Origin: Sphingomonas sp. Mn802worker | GTDB taxonomy: Bacteria; Pseudomonadota; Alphaproteobacteria; Sphingomonadales; Sphingomonadaceae | Direction of reading: 5' to 3' | DNA length: 64,000 nt | Assembly: GCF_000382485.1 (NCBI RefSeq) | Contig: NZ_AORY01000004.1 | Span: forward strand, 310,001 to 374,000 | Part shown: piece after piece, positions 25,607 through 34,217 of the stretch | Layout of the letters: each line of letters starts with the position of its first letter | Numbering within the stretch: position 1 is the first letter of the stretch | Position numbers and translations under genes: made by a program | The notes under the pieces: model-generated | Told to the model about the DNA's origin: nothing | Databases searched by the model: none | Seen by the model: only the letters and a program-made list of their open reading frames with translations

Positions 25607-26140
25607 ATGGCAAATGATGACCTCAAGGCGCTGATCCGCACCATCCCCGACTTCCCCAAGCCCGGCATCCAGTTCCGCGACATCACCACGCTGCTGCTGT
25701 CACCCACCGGCCTCGCCACCGCGGTCGAGCGGATGGTCGCCGCGGTCGACGGACCCATCGATCTGGTGGCGGGGATCGAGGCGCGCGGCTTCCTGTTCGC
25801 CGCTGCGCTCGCGGTGCCGCTGAAGGCGGGCGTGCTGCTGATCCGCAAGGACGGCAAGCTGCCCGGCGCGACGATCGCGGAGGATTACGCGCTCGAATAT
25901 GGGCAGGACCGGATCGCGATCCACGCCGACGCCTGCGCGCCTTTCGCGCGCGTGCTGCTGATCGACGACCTGATCGCGACTGGCGGCACCGCGCGCGCCG
26001 CGGTGCGGCTGCTGCGTAAGGCCGGCGCCATCGTCCCACAAGCGCAGTTCCTCGTCGACCTGCCCGATCTCGGCGGCGCCGATGCGCTCCGCGCCGACGA
26101 CATCCGCGTCGATGCGCTGGTTTCGTTCCCGAGGCATTGA
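25607..26140 (+). CDS. apt: Adenine phosphoribosyltransferase
   Basis: Purine salvage: adenine plus PRPP gives AMP. 177 residues from ATG 25607 (MANDDLKALIRTIPDFPKPG). The PRPP-binding loop is VLLIDDLIATGGTARAAVRL. DLVAGIEARGFLFAAALA and AGVLLIRKDGKLPGAT are family signatures. The start within a longer open frame is set by the family N-terminus. No operon partner; the repeat region precedes it. Confidence 0.96.
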   Translation: MANDDLKALIRTIPDFPKPGIQFRDITTLLLSPTGLATAVERMVAAVDGPIDLVAGIEARGFLFAAALAVPLKAGVLLIRKDGKLPGATIAEDYALEYGQDRIAIHADACAPFARVLLIDDLIATGGTARAAVRLLRKAGAIVPQAQFLVDLPDLGGADALRADDIRVDALVSFPRH

Positions 26141-26219
26141 GGAACATCGACGTACCGCCTTCGTTCTGGGATCAATGGCGGCGCGTATCGGCCGCATTCC
26201 TGTGTGCGGGAGAGTCAAG

Positions 26220-26885
26220 ATGAACCTGAAACGGATCGGCATCGTCGCTTTCCTCGGCGGCTTGGGGCTCGGCCTTGGTGCGTGCACCGACGGCTACGGT
26301 TATAGCGGCGTCAACGTCGGCGTCGGCAGCGGCTATTACGACGATGGCGGCTATTATGGCGGCGGGTACGGCGGCGCGGGCTATTACGGCGATCCGTATT
26401 ATGGCGGCGGTTACGGCTACGCGCCGAGCTATTTCGGCTGGTACAACAATTTCTATTATCCGGGCACCGGCGTCTACGTCTACGACCGCGATCGCCGGCC
26501 ATATCGCTGGAATGACGGACAGCGCCGCTATTGGCAGGGCCGTCGCGGCAACGCGCAGGTGCGCCAGAACTGGGGCGATTTCGGCCGAGACGTGCGGAAC
26601 GAACGCCGTGACTATCGCGGCGACATCCGGGACAACCGGCAAGCTTATCGCAACGGCCAAATCACGCGCGACCAATTTCAGCAGGGACGTCGCGACGCGC
26701 GTCGGGAATATCGCGGCGACGTGCGGCAGGACTATCGCGAGCTACGTCAGCAGAACCGCGCCGAGGGCGTGCGCACGCCGCGACCACAGGGCGCGTTTCA
26801 GCCACGTCCCGGCGGGCGCGGTGACGGCTTTCGCGGACGCGGCGGCGGTGGCTTCCGCGGCGGCCGTGGACCGAACCAGCCATGA
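26220..26885 (+). CDS. Gly/Tyr-rich then Arg-rich lipoprotein
   Basis: A 221-residue probable lipoprotein: GLGLGLGAC is the lipobox, and GGGAGAG precedes ATG 26220. The first third is Gly/Tyr repeats (DDGGYYGGGYGGAGYYGDPY). The rest is charged helices with repeated DYRGDIRDNR and REYRGDVRQDYRELR units, ending in an Arg/Gly tail (FRGRGGGGFRGGRG). The tail resembles nucleic-acid- or polyanion-binding RGG sequence, but the lipobox places it in the envelope. Function unknown; the low complexity makes homology claims unsafe. Confidence 0.75.
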   Translation: MNLKRIGIVAFLGGLGLGLGACTDGYGYSGVNVGVGSGYYDDGGYYGGGYGGAGYYGDPYYGGGYGYAPSYFGWYNNFYYPGTGVYVYDRDRRPYRWNDGQRRYWQGRRGNAQVRQNWGDFGRDVRNERRDYRGDIRDNRQAYRNGQITRDQFQQGRRDARREYRGDVRQDYRELRQQNRAEGVRTPRPQGAFQPRPGGRGDGFRGRGGGGFRGGRGPNQP

Positions 26886-27093
26886 TGTAAACGCAAGCGA
26901 GGCGGTCCAGAGATCGTCTCGCTGGCCGCGTGACAGTCGGCGTCGCTTCCAACGTGATCGGTCTATCAGCTGCGGTCGGGATCGCCGGCTGATACCGTCC
27001 GCAAGGCCGCTCGCGCGTCACGTTTGACTGACGCCCAGTGACGTTCCCGCAGCGACACGGCAGCCTTGGATCGCGCTGCCTCGTTCTTACGTC

Positions 27094-28431
27094 CTAACGC
27101 CGCAGCACTCCGCGAAATGGCCGATCGTCGCCGTCCAACCCGACACCTGCGGGCAAGCGCAACAGGTCGCGCAGCAACGGTGCGACATCGACATTGTCGA
27201 AATCACCGATCCGCTTGCCGTGCTGAAAGGCGGGTCCGTTGGCAATGAACAATGCGCGCATGTCGGCGGCCTCATTGTCATAGCCGTGATTGCCGCCTTC
27301 GCGTGGCTTTGTCGGCGCGGTCTTTTCGATCGCCCACGCGCCGCCCGGACCATCGTTTGCAAGGCACAGGTAAGGCGGGATGCGCACGTTCGCGCCGTAA
27401 TGGAAGCGGGCCGGAATATTCGCCTTGGCCCAGCACGTCATGTGCGCGTGGCGCGTAAGCAGCGCGGCGCGAACCGCCGCATCGCGGCCAGGCGCCGGAT
27501 AGAAGCTCGCATACGGCCCGGTCTCGAACACGCGTGCGTCGGCGGGCGGCAGGATGCGGTCGAGCGCGATCACGCGCGTGCTGCTCGTCCCCGCCATGCC
27601 ATGGTCGGCGACGATCACGAGGTTGGCGGACTGGTTCAAACCGGCGAGTCCCTGCACCAGCTCGCCGATGCGCGCGTCGACATCGGCGACCGCCTGTGTC
27701 GTGCGTGCGTCCGCCGGACCATAGCTGTGCCCCGCGCTATCGACGGTGTCGAAATACAGCGTGACGAGTTGCGGACGTGTCGCCGCCGGCCGGCGTAGCC
27801 AGTCGATCACCGCGGAAACGCGTTGATGACCGGTCACCGCCTGGTTGAATTGCTGCCAGTCGGACGGGCGCGTGCCGCCCTCGACCACGGGGTGCGCACC
27901 GCTGCCGAGCGTGCCGCCCCAGGCAACATTGGCGCCCGGCCAGAACATCGTTGCGGTGCTGATACCCGCCTTCTCCGCGGTAACCCAGATCGGCTCGGCC
28001 GCGTTCCACCAGAACGGGTCGTCGCTATCCATCGTGAAGGTCTGGTCGGGGCGGGCAGGGTCGATGAACGAATTGGCGACGATGCCGTGGCGATCGGGAC
28101 GGACGCCGGTCACGAGCGTCCAATGGTTGGGAAAGGTCTTCGACGGAAAGCTCGGGCGCATGTCCGCCGACACGCCATCCGCCGCCAGCCGTGACAGATT
28201 GGGCGTCACGCCGCGTTGCAGATAGTCGGGGCGGAAGCCGTCGATCGAGACCAGAATCGTGACCGGCGCACGCGCCTCTTGCACAGCAGGGGCGCTCGCC
28301 GGGACCGTGTAGGGCGCGTTCGTCGCGGGAGGCGCCGGCTGCGTCACCGGCGACAGCGCGGGCGGGGTATAAGGATAAGCGCAGCCGCCAACGGCAGCGA
28401 GCGCGGCGAGCGGGAGGAGCGGGCGCAGCAT
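27094..28431 (-). CDS. Nucleotide pyrophosphatase/phosphodiesterase family lipoprotein
   Basis: Envelope phosphodiesterase of the alkaline-phosphatase superfamily (NPP/ectonucleotide type), 445 residues. The lipobox is LAAVGGC, followed by a Pro-rich spacer. Catalytic features: metal Asp in VSIDGFRPDYL, nucleophile Thr in SFPSKTFPNHWTLVTG, then YFDTVDSAGHSYGP, VIVADHGMAG and GNHGYDN with the metal-binding His/Asp. It would hydrolyse nucleotides or phosphodiesters outside the inner membrane. I start it at ATG 28431, directly before the signal sequence. Monocistronic. Confidence 0.92.
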   Translation of the reverse strand: MLRPLLPLAALAAVGGCAYPYTPPALSPVTQPAPPATNAPYTVPASAPAVQEARAPVTILVSIDGFRPDYLQRGVTPNLSRLAADGVSADMRPSFPSKTFPNHWTLVTGVRPDRHGIVANSFIDPARPDQTFTMDSDDPFWWNAAEPIWVTAEKAGISTATMFWPGANVAWGGTLGSGAHPVVEGGTRPSDWQQFNQAVTGHQRVSAVIDWLRRPAATRPQLVTLYFDTVDSAGHSYGPADARTTQAVADVDARIGELVQGLAGLNQSANLVIVADHGMAGTSSTRVIALDRILPPADARVFETGPYASFYPAPGRDAAVRAALLTRHAHMTCWAKANIPARFHYGANVRIPPYLCLANDGPGGAWAIEKTAPTKPREGGNHGYDNEAADMRALFIANGPAFQHGKRIGDFDNVDVAPLLRDLLRLPAGVGLDGDDRPFRGVLRR

Positions 28432-28560
28432 TGCGGCGGCTAATACGCCGCGCCCGCGGCTTTGTCGCGCACGATGCTGCTGCGGCGATGGAGAATGCCG
28501 CGGGCGTGTAGATGCTCGCGGCACGTGTTCTTGCCCCCCGGAGGTGCGATCAGAGACGGC

Positions 28561-30174
28561 TCACAAGCCGACCGCCAGCTTCGCGAACAACGTCCAACTG
28601 ACCGGCGTCTTGCCGTAAGCTGCGTCTAGCGCCGCGGGCTTGGCATAGGCTGCGACCGTGCCGCCGAGCGCGAGGCCGAGCGCGCCGGTGATCGGCAGGC
28701 GATAGGCATAACCGCCCTCCGCCTTGGTCACGCGGAAGCGTCGGTCGTGGAGCGGATCGGCATGGTCGGGGAAGAGCTCGTCATTGGCGACGTTCTCGAC
28801 CCGGCCAAACACGGCGTGGCGCGGTGCGATCTCCCACGTCGCCTCCGCCAGCCATGCGTCGAGCACGTCGCCCGGTTGGCGATCCTTGCGCGACCAGGCG
28901 AAGGTGGTCGACACGCCGCCGCGCGCCCATTGCACGCTGGCGGTGGTGCGGTTCTCGTCCTCACCGGGATGCTGCACCTCGGGGTCTTTCAGGTGGCCGT
29001 GGCTGACCTGCACCGCGAGGAAGGGCGACGGCGTCCAGGTGCCGCGCAGGCTCCACGAATCGAACCGGATGGGATCCACGTCCCAGCGCCGTTCATCGGG
29101 CTCGCGCCCCTTGAACCACGACCCCTCCAGCTGGAACCGGGGTGCGGAGACGCCCGCCGTCACCACGCCATAGGTGATGTGGGTCGAATCGAACCAGTGA
29201 TGCGTGATCGGCGACATCGGCTGATAGCGGGCCGAGCCGCGGTGCATGAACGCCGAGGGACCGAGCGCGGGCTCTCCGACCGGGCCGCCGTAGAGGAACA
29301 GGCTGGTGTCGCCGCCCAGCCGATAATCGACCCGAGCGGTGAGTTCCATGAACAGGTCATGCGGATGCTGGCGGTCGACCAGCGGCACGCCGTTGGCGGT
29401 CTCGCCGGTCGCGAACAGGTTGGGGTAACCGCGCCGACCCATTGCGGGCTCCAGGCTGCCCATGCCGCGCAGTTGCAGGTGGACGCGATCCGACAGGTCG
29501 CGGTCGGCCATCAGCATCGCCATCGACTCGACGAAGCCCATGTCGCCCCCTCGCGGACCGCCCTGGCCGGTCGCCACGCCCCAGGCATAGCCGTGCGCCA
29601 TCACCATCCAGTCGCCCGCCGCGATCATCGCGCCGCGCATCGGCCCTTCGGCGGCGGGCAGCCGCGCGGTGCCGCTGCCGGGTGAATACCAGCCGCTAGC
29701 GGTGCCCATCGTCATCCCCGACATCGCTGCCCCGACCGGTGCATGCGCCAGCGCGGCATCGCTCGCCTGCCGCCACGCAGGCGGCGCGGTGAAGGACATG
29801 GTGTGCGACATGCCGGCATGGTCCATCACGCCGTGGTTCATGGCAGCGTGATCCATCATCATCGTGCCTGCGTCGTCACTGCCCTTGGTTGGCGCAGGAG
29901 TCTGGCTGGCTTGGTTCATTTCGTGGACGCCCATCTGCCCGGAGGTGTCCGCCTTGGTATCGGTCGAGGTCGTTCGGCTCGTGTTTGAGGATGGCGCAGC
30001 GTTCGGCAGGTCATGTTCGCGGTGAGCGTGCGGCGTGAGCTCGGAAGCGCGCGACTGGTCCGGCGCAGTGGCGTCTGGCGACGCCATCGGCATCGCATGG
30101 AGGTGCTGCGCAGCGGCGGTCGACGGCAGCAGCGCACCCGCCGCGCAGGCGGCGAGCAGGAGGTGGCGGGACAT
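28561..30174 (-). CDS. His/Met-rich outer-membrane protein, probably copper-related
   Basis: A 537-residue exported protein. After the signal peptide (MSRHLLLAACAAGALLPS then TAAA) comes about 130 residues rich in His and Met (HLHAMPMA, MMMDHAAMNHGVMDHAGMSH). The rest looks like an outer-membrane beta-structure, with many aromatic/Gly strands (YRLGGDTSLFLYGGP, FQLEGSWFKGREP) and a final Leu. The N-terminus resembles CopB/PcoB-type copper-resistance proteins; the barrel is longer than CopB. It is preceded by a small His-rich gene on the same strand. I infer periplasmic copper handling or efflux. Confidence 0.75.
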   Translation of the reverse strand: MSRHLLLAACAAGALLPSTAAAQHLHAMPMASPDATAPDQSRASELTPHAHREHDLPNAAPSSNTSRTTSTDTKADTSGQMGVHEMNQASQTPAPTKGSDDAGTMMMDHAAMNHGVMDHAGMSHTMSFTAPPAWRQASDAALAHAPVGAAMSGMTMGTASGWYSPGSGTARLPAAEGPMRGAMIAAGDWMVMAHGYAWGVATGQGGPRGGDMGFVESMAMLMADRDLSDRVHLQLRGMGSLEPAMGRRGYPNLFATGETANGVPLVDRQHPHDLFMELTARVDYRLGGDTSLFLYGGPVGEPALGPSAFMHRGSARYQPMSPITHHWFDSTHITYGVVTAGVSAPRFQLEGSWFKGREPDERRWDVDPIRFDSWSLRGTWTPSPFLAVQVSHGHLKDPEVQHPGEDENRTTASVQWARGGVSTTFAWSRKDRQPGDVLDAWLAEATWEIAPRHAVFGRVENVANDELFPDHADPLHDRRFRVTKAEGGYAYRLPITGALGLALGGTVAAYAKPAALDAAYGKTPVSWTLFAKLAVGL

Positions 30175-30225
30175 GGAAAACTCCGTGAAGAACAGGCGAG
30201 ACACGGGCGCACGGGGCGCCGGCGA

Positions 30226-30534
30226 TCACGCGTTCTTCGGCGGGGGCGGGGTCGGTCGGGTCGCCGTGCCCGGTGCGAATGCGACAACGGGCGCGGGTGT
30301 CGCCGGTCCACGCGGCAGCACGCCTCGCACCACGCGCGCGCCGACCATCATGTCGGGCGGGATGCAGCCGAGGCAGTCGTGCGCAGTCGCGTGCGCGGTG
30401 CGTGGCGCGTGGTCCGCCGTCGCGTGTGCGCTCGCATGATCCATGTGCACCGACTGCCCCTGCGGCGCGCCGCTGTCATGGCACGCCGGCCGCGCGGTCG
30501 CGGGCAGCGCCATCAGCAGCGCAAGGAGGAGCAT
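30226..30534 (-). CDS. Small exported His-rich protein (DUF2946-like)
   Basis: A 102-residue protein with a signal peptide (MLLLALLMALPATARPA). A His-rich stretch (MDHASAHATADHAPRTAHAT) and a Cys pair in HDCLGCIPPDMM follow, and the tail is Pro-rich. HxCxxC next to His clusters resembles the DUF2946 metal-binding pattern seen beside copper genes. ATG 30534 begins the signal peptide; a GTG at 30549 is also in frame. It lies 51 bases upstream of the His/Met outer-membrane gene, so the two form a likely metal-handling unit. Confidence 0.7.
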   Translation of the reverse strand: MLLLALLMALPATARPACHDSGAPQGQSVHMDHASAHATADHAPRTAHATAHDCLGCIPPDMMVGARVVRGVLPRGPATPAPVVAFAPGTATRPTPPPPKNA

Positions 30535-30642
30535 GACGCGGCGGAGCACGCCGGCTTCATAGCGGCCACCTGCGCATCATGCCATCGGCATCGTGGACGG
30601 GGCGCGGGGAACGCGCGGCATGTCTCGCGCTTTGTAGCGCGC

Positions 30643-30930
30643 ATGCGACTGATCCTCCTCGCGCTGCTGCTCCCGATCGCCGCCTGCGGAAAAGGCGGCG
30701 ACGGCAAGTCGGGTGACGCGGGCGCGAAGGGTAGCGAAGGCGCCGCCGCTACCGCCGCACCGATGGCCACGCCGACCGGGCCGCCACCCAAGACGCCGGT
30801 GATGCAGGTCACCCTCGCACCCGGCAAGCAGCCGGGGTGGCTCCAGCCTCGCTCCGATAAGGGCGACCCGAAAAGCGCGCCTTACGGCAACCTGCTCGAC
30901 CAACCGGTGGTAAACGCCTCGGCTCGCTGA
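30643..30930 (+). CDS. Small hypothetical lipoprotein
   Basis: A 95-residue lipoprotein: MRLILLALLLPIAAC gives a compact signal with a lipobox. The mature chain is Gly/Lys then Ala/Pro-rich (PTGPPPKTPVMQVTLAPG) and ends near GNLLDQPVVNASAR. No domain is recognised. A much longer open frame runs in from upstream, but it crosses the divergent metal genes and has no coding character, so ATG 30643 is the start. It converges on the membrane gene at 30941. Confidence 0.7.
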   Translation: MRLILLALLLPIAACGKGGDGKSGDAGAKGSEGAAATAAPMATPTGPPPKTPVMQVTLAPGKQPGWLQPRSDKGDPKSAPYGNLLDQPVVNASAR

Positions 30931-30940
30931 CGCGCGTGCG

Positions 30941-31327
30941 TCAACGAAATTGTTCTGGCTTGGCGTTCTCGAACCATAACAGCGGAACCGCACCAACCAC
31001 GTAGCCGAGAAACGCCGCCTGGATCGGCACCGCTCCCTCGAACGCCGTCACGCCCAACATCCGCCACGCGTAGCTGTTCGCCGCGACGTCAGCGACCATC
31101 ACCACAATCGCCAGCATCAATCCCGCGCGTAAGTCGCGCCGCAGGAGGAGCACGACCGTCATCGCATCCAGCAGCACCAGCGCGTTCCAGAACGCGTTCA
31201 GCATCGGCGGACCGAAGCGATATGGCCACCAGCCATAGCGCCACCAATCCGCCGCGTGGGTCAGCGTGCCCCACACGAACCCCGCGACGATCACGCCACG
31301 CGCGATGGCCGCGGCGGTGCGCGTCAC
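30941..31327 (-). CDS. Four-helix hypothetical membrane protein
   Basis: A 128-residue membrane protein with roughly four hydrophobic segments (AIARGVIVAGFVWGTLTHAA, FWNALVLLDAMTVVLLL, GLMLAIVVMVADVAANSYAW, AAFLGYVVGAVPLLWF). An aromatic WWRYGWWPYRFGPP loop is present. GTG 31327 overlaps the ychF stop (GTGA), so it is coupled to ychF. No family recognised. Confidence 0.75.
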   Translation of the reverse strand: MTRTAAAIARGVIVAGFVWGTLTHAADWWRYGWWPYRFGPPMLNAFWNALVLLDAMTVVLLLRRDLRAGLMLAIVVMVADVAANSYAWRMLGVTAFEGAVPIQAAFLGYVVGAVPLLWFENAKPEQFR

Positions 31328-32424
31328 ACGTTGAAGCGGAACAGCATCACGTCGCCGTCGTGAACGACATACTCCTTGCCTTCCTGCCGCAGCTTGCCCG
31401 CCTCGCGCGCGCCCGCCTCTCCGCCGAGGCCGACGTAATCGTCGAACGCGGTCGTCTCGGCGCGGATGAAGCCGCGTTCGAAGTCGGAGTGGATCGCACC
31501 CGCCGCCTGCGGAGCCTTGGCACCTGCCTCGACCGTCCAGGCGCGCGCCTCCTTCGGGCCCACCGTGAAGAAGGTCAGCAGATTGAGCAGCTTGTACCCG
31601 GCGCGGATCACGCGCGCGAGGCCGCTTTCCTCCAGCCCCAATTCGGACAGGAAGTCGGCGCGATCCTCGTGCGGCATCGTCGCGATCTCGGCCTCGATCG
31701 CCGCCGAGACGACCACCGCCTGCGCGCCTTCCGCCGCGGCCTTGTCGAACACGCGCTGCGAATATTCGTTACCGTTCGCGGCATCCTCTTCGTTGACGTT
31801 GCAGACGTAGAGCACGGGCTTGGCGGTCAGCAGCTGCGCCTGTTCCAGCACACGCGCTTCCTCCGCATCCGCCACCTGCGTCAACCGCGCCGGCTGCCCG
31901 TCACGCAACAGGTCGAGCGCGCGGCCGAGCACCACGGCGGCGAGCTTCGCGTCCTTGTCGCCCTGCTGCCCCTTTTTGGCGAGGTTCGGCACGCGCTTTT
32001 CCAGGCTGTCGAGGTCGGACAGCATCAGCTCGGTCTCGACCGTCTCGGCGTCGGCGATCGGATCGACGCGGTTGTCGACGTGCTGAATGTCGTCATTCTC
32101 GAAGCAGCGCAGCACATGGACGATCGCGTCGACCTCGCGGATGTTGCCGAGGAACTGGTTGCCCAGACCCTCGCCCTTCGACGCGCCGCGGACCAGTCCG
32201 GCGATGTCGACGAAGCCCAGCTGCGTTTCGATGATCTTGGCCGATTTTGCGATGTCGGCCAGCTTGTTGAGCCTGGGATCGGGCACGCCGACGTTCCCGA
32301 CGTTGGGCTCGATCGTGCAGAACGGATAGTTCGCGGCCTGCGCGGCGGCCGTCTCGGTCAGCGCGTTGAAGAGGGTGGACTTGCCGACGTTGGGCAGGCC
32401 CACAATGCCGCAGCGGAAACCCAT
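31324..32424 (-). CDS. ychF: Redox-regulated ATPase YchF (Obg family)
   Basis: Cytoplasmic P-loop ATPase of the Obg-like group that associates with ribosomes; 366 residues. The P loop is GIVGLPNVGKSTLFNALT, followed by FCTIEPNVG and VDIAGLVRGASKGEGLGNQF. The ATP-preferring specificity motif is ILYVCNVNEED-like (PVLYVCNVNEED). The C-terminal TGS-like domain (LLTFFTVGPKEARAWTVEAG) is complete. Together with pth, also in this window, it is a translation-quality gene. It lies downstream of the 2OG oxygenase on the same strand. Confidence 0.97.
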   Translation of the reverse strand: MGFRCGIVGLPNVGKSTLFNALTETAAAQAANYPFCTIEPNVGNVGVPDPRLNKLADIAKSAKIIETQLGFVDIAGLVRGASKGEGLGNQFLGNIREVDAIVHVLRCFENDDIQHVDNRVDPIADAETVETELMLSDLDSLEKRVPNLAKKGQQGDKDAKLAAVVLGRALDLLRDGQPARLTQVADAEEARVLEQAQLLTAKPVLYVCNVNEEDAANGNEYSQRVFDKAAAEGAQAVVVSAAIEAEIATMPHEDRADFLSELGLEESGLARVIRAGYKLLNLLTFFTVGPKEARAWTVEAGAKAPQAAGAIHSDFERGFIRAETTAFDDYVGLGGEAGAREAGKLRQEGKEYVVHDGDVMLFRFNV

Positions 32425-32518
32425 GCGTTGTTCCTGTTCGTGGGATTAGGGATAGGAGATTGTGCGCGCACCTAGTCGCTCGGACACGTTTCCGCCAGTG
32501 GCGCGACCCTTGCCGGCG

Positions 32519-33103
32519 TTACCAGCGATAGTTGAAGCTGACGCTGATCCGCTCCGCCTTGGCCTGGCTCGGCATCACCTCGTGCCTGAGCCAGCTTTCC
32601 CACAGGAACAGGCTGCCCGCCTTCGGCTCGGCATAGACGAAGGTGTCAGGCCGGGTCGGCGCGGCCATCATCATGGCGAGCCGCGGGTCCTCCAGCTTCA
32701 ACGCGCCCGACCCTTCGGGCACCGCGACATAGAAGGTGCCCGACACGACGCTGTGGGGGTGGAGGTGCCCCGAATGCGTACCGCCCGGCTTCATGACATT
32801 GACCCACAGGCTGTCAAGCTTGAGCCGACGTCCGGCGAGGTCGAGCCGCAGGTCACGCGCGAACGCGGCGACATGCCGGTCCAGCACGCGCTTCAGGTCG
32901 GCGAACGCCGGATCGCGCTGCGGCAAGTCGGCGAGGGAGGCGTAGCTGGTATAACCCCGATAGCCATGCGCCTTTGACCAGGCGCGCCCGGCGCGATCGT
33001 CCTGCGCCAATGCGTGCGACGAAGCGTCGAGGTCGGCGAGCAGGCCGGCATCGTCGACCGCGGCTTCGTAGAACAGGGTCGGGAACAGGGAACGGCTGGT
33101 CAT
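32519..33103 (-). CDS. Putative 2OG-Fe(II) oxygenase (TIGR02466-like)
   Basis: A 194-residue double-stranded beta-helix oxygenase. SLWVNVMKPGGTHSGHLHPH contains metal and substrate contacts, SVVSGTFYV follows, and the distal His and Arg lie in WLRHEVMPSQAKAERISVSF. The sequence matches the TIGR02466 putative hydroxylase group as I recall it. Substrate unknown; some relatives hydroxylate proteins or small molecules. It follows glsA by 44 bases and precedes ychF by 94, all on the minus strand. Confidence 0.85.
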   Translation of the reverse strand: MTSRSLFPTLFYEAAVDDAGLLADLDASSHALAQDDRAGRAWSKAHGYRGYTSYASLADLPQRDPAFADLKRVLDRHVAAFARDLRLDLAGRRLKLDSLWVNVMKPGGTHSGHLHPHSVVSGTFYVAVPEGSGALKLEDPRLAMMMAAPTRPDTFVYAEPKAGSLFLWESWLRHEVMPSQAKAERISVSFNYRW

Positions 33104-33147
33104 GCCGGGTGCCGAAGCACGCCGCCCGCGTCCAAGTCAAACCTGCG

Positions 33148-34080
33148 CTACCGCAGCGGCGGACCGAACACCGACCAGCCGGTGCGCGCCGCCAGCATCT
33201 CCAGCGCGTGGACGCCCTGGATCGAGTTGCCGTTCTGGTCGAGGTTGCGCGACCAAACCGCAATGCTCGCGACCTCGGGCGCAATCGCCAGGATGCCCCC
33301 ACCGACGCCGCTCTTCGCCGGCAGGCCGACACGCAGCGCGAAATCGCCCGAGGCATCATAATGCCCGCACGTCATCATCAGCGCGAGCAGGTGGCGCATC
33401 CGCGTCGCGCGCGCCTCGTCTTCGCGCTCGCGCAGCCGCGTGCGCGACAGGAACAGCCCGGCACGCGCCAGTTCGGTGCAATCAAGCGACACCGCACATT
33501 GCTCGACATAGCGGCGCAGCACCAGATCGGGGTCGCCGTTCAGGTTGCCATGATGCTTCATGAAGCTGAGCATCGCGCGGTTGAGGTCGCCGCCGCTGGT
33601 CTCGCTTTCCAGCACCTCGTCATCGAGCGGCACGCTTGCCTGTTCCAGCTGTCGCGCGATCAGGTCGACCACGGCACCATGCTCGCCCGCCGCGGCGACA
33701 TGCTCGGCCACCATGTCGACCGTTACCAGCGCGCCCGCGTTGACGAACGGGTTGCGCGGAATGCCATCCTTGCGCTCCAGTTCGACGATCGAGTTGAACG
33801 GATCGCCCGACGGCTCGCGCCCGACGCGCTCGAACACCTGGTCGCCGATCGCGCATAACGCGCATTCGAGCGCGAAGACCTTTGAGATGCTCTGGATCGG
33901 AAAGCGTGACGCCGTGTCGCCGCCGCGCAGGATCTCGCCGTCCGGCAGCACTACCGCGATGCCGATCGGCCCTGGTGACGTGTCCGGTTCCTTTGCATCC
34001 GCCTCATCCTCGATCCTGGCCGCATTGGCCGCGATCTCCTCCGCTACCTCGGCGACGATGCCGGCCAGTTCCTTCACCAT
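33148..34080 (-). CDS. glsA: Glutaminase A
   Basis: Hydrolyses glutamine to glutamate and ammonia; 310 residues, the normal length. The beta-lactamase-like fold has the catalytic Ser/Lys in FPIQSISKVFAL. VNAGALVTVDMV, MTCGHYDASGDFALRVGLPA and GVGGGILAIAPE complete the site. It is divergent from the diguanylate cyclase gene; the gap holds no other feature I can defend. No acid-stress antiporter (gadC/ybaS type) is adjacent. Confidence 0.96.
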   Translation of the reverse strand: MVKELAGIVAEVAEEIAANAARIEDEADAKEPDTSPGPIGIAVVLPDGEILRGGDTASRFPIQSISKVFALECALCAIGDQVFERVGREPSGDPFNSIVELERKDGIPRNPFVNAGALVTVDMVAEHVAAAGEHGAVVDLIARQLEQASVPLDDEVLESETSGGDLNRAMLSFMKHHGNLNGDPDLVLRRYVEQCAVSLDCTELARAGLFLSRTRLREREDEARATRMRHLLALMMTCGHYDASGDFALRVGLPAKSGVGGGILAIAPEVASIAVWSRNLDQNGNSIQGVHALEMLAARTGWSVFGPPLR

Positions 34081-34217
34081 GCAATTTCCTCCCGCGTCGA
34101 CGAGTGAACGAGGTGGGGCAGGCGCGGTGTCCGCCGCCGATACCGGAACAGTGTAAGAAAGTGTGAGCAGCCGTTAACGCCTTGTTCGCCGCCCGCGCAT
34201 ATAGTCCCGATCCGACC

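Noticed and set aside
25070..25857. Minus-strand frames containing RHPGLDPGSS
   Set aside because: This phrase is a translated dispersed repeat, not a protein.
30013..30930. 305-residue plus-strand frame running into the small lipoprotein
   Set aside because: The first two thirds are antisense to the His/Met-rich genes; only the last 95 residues have a signal and lipobox.
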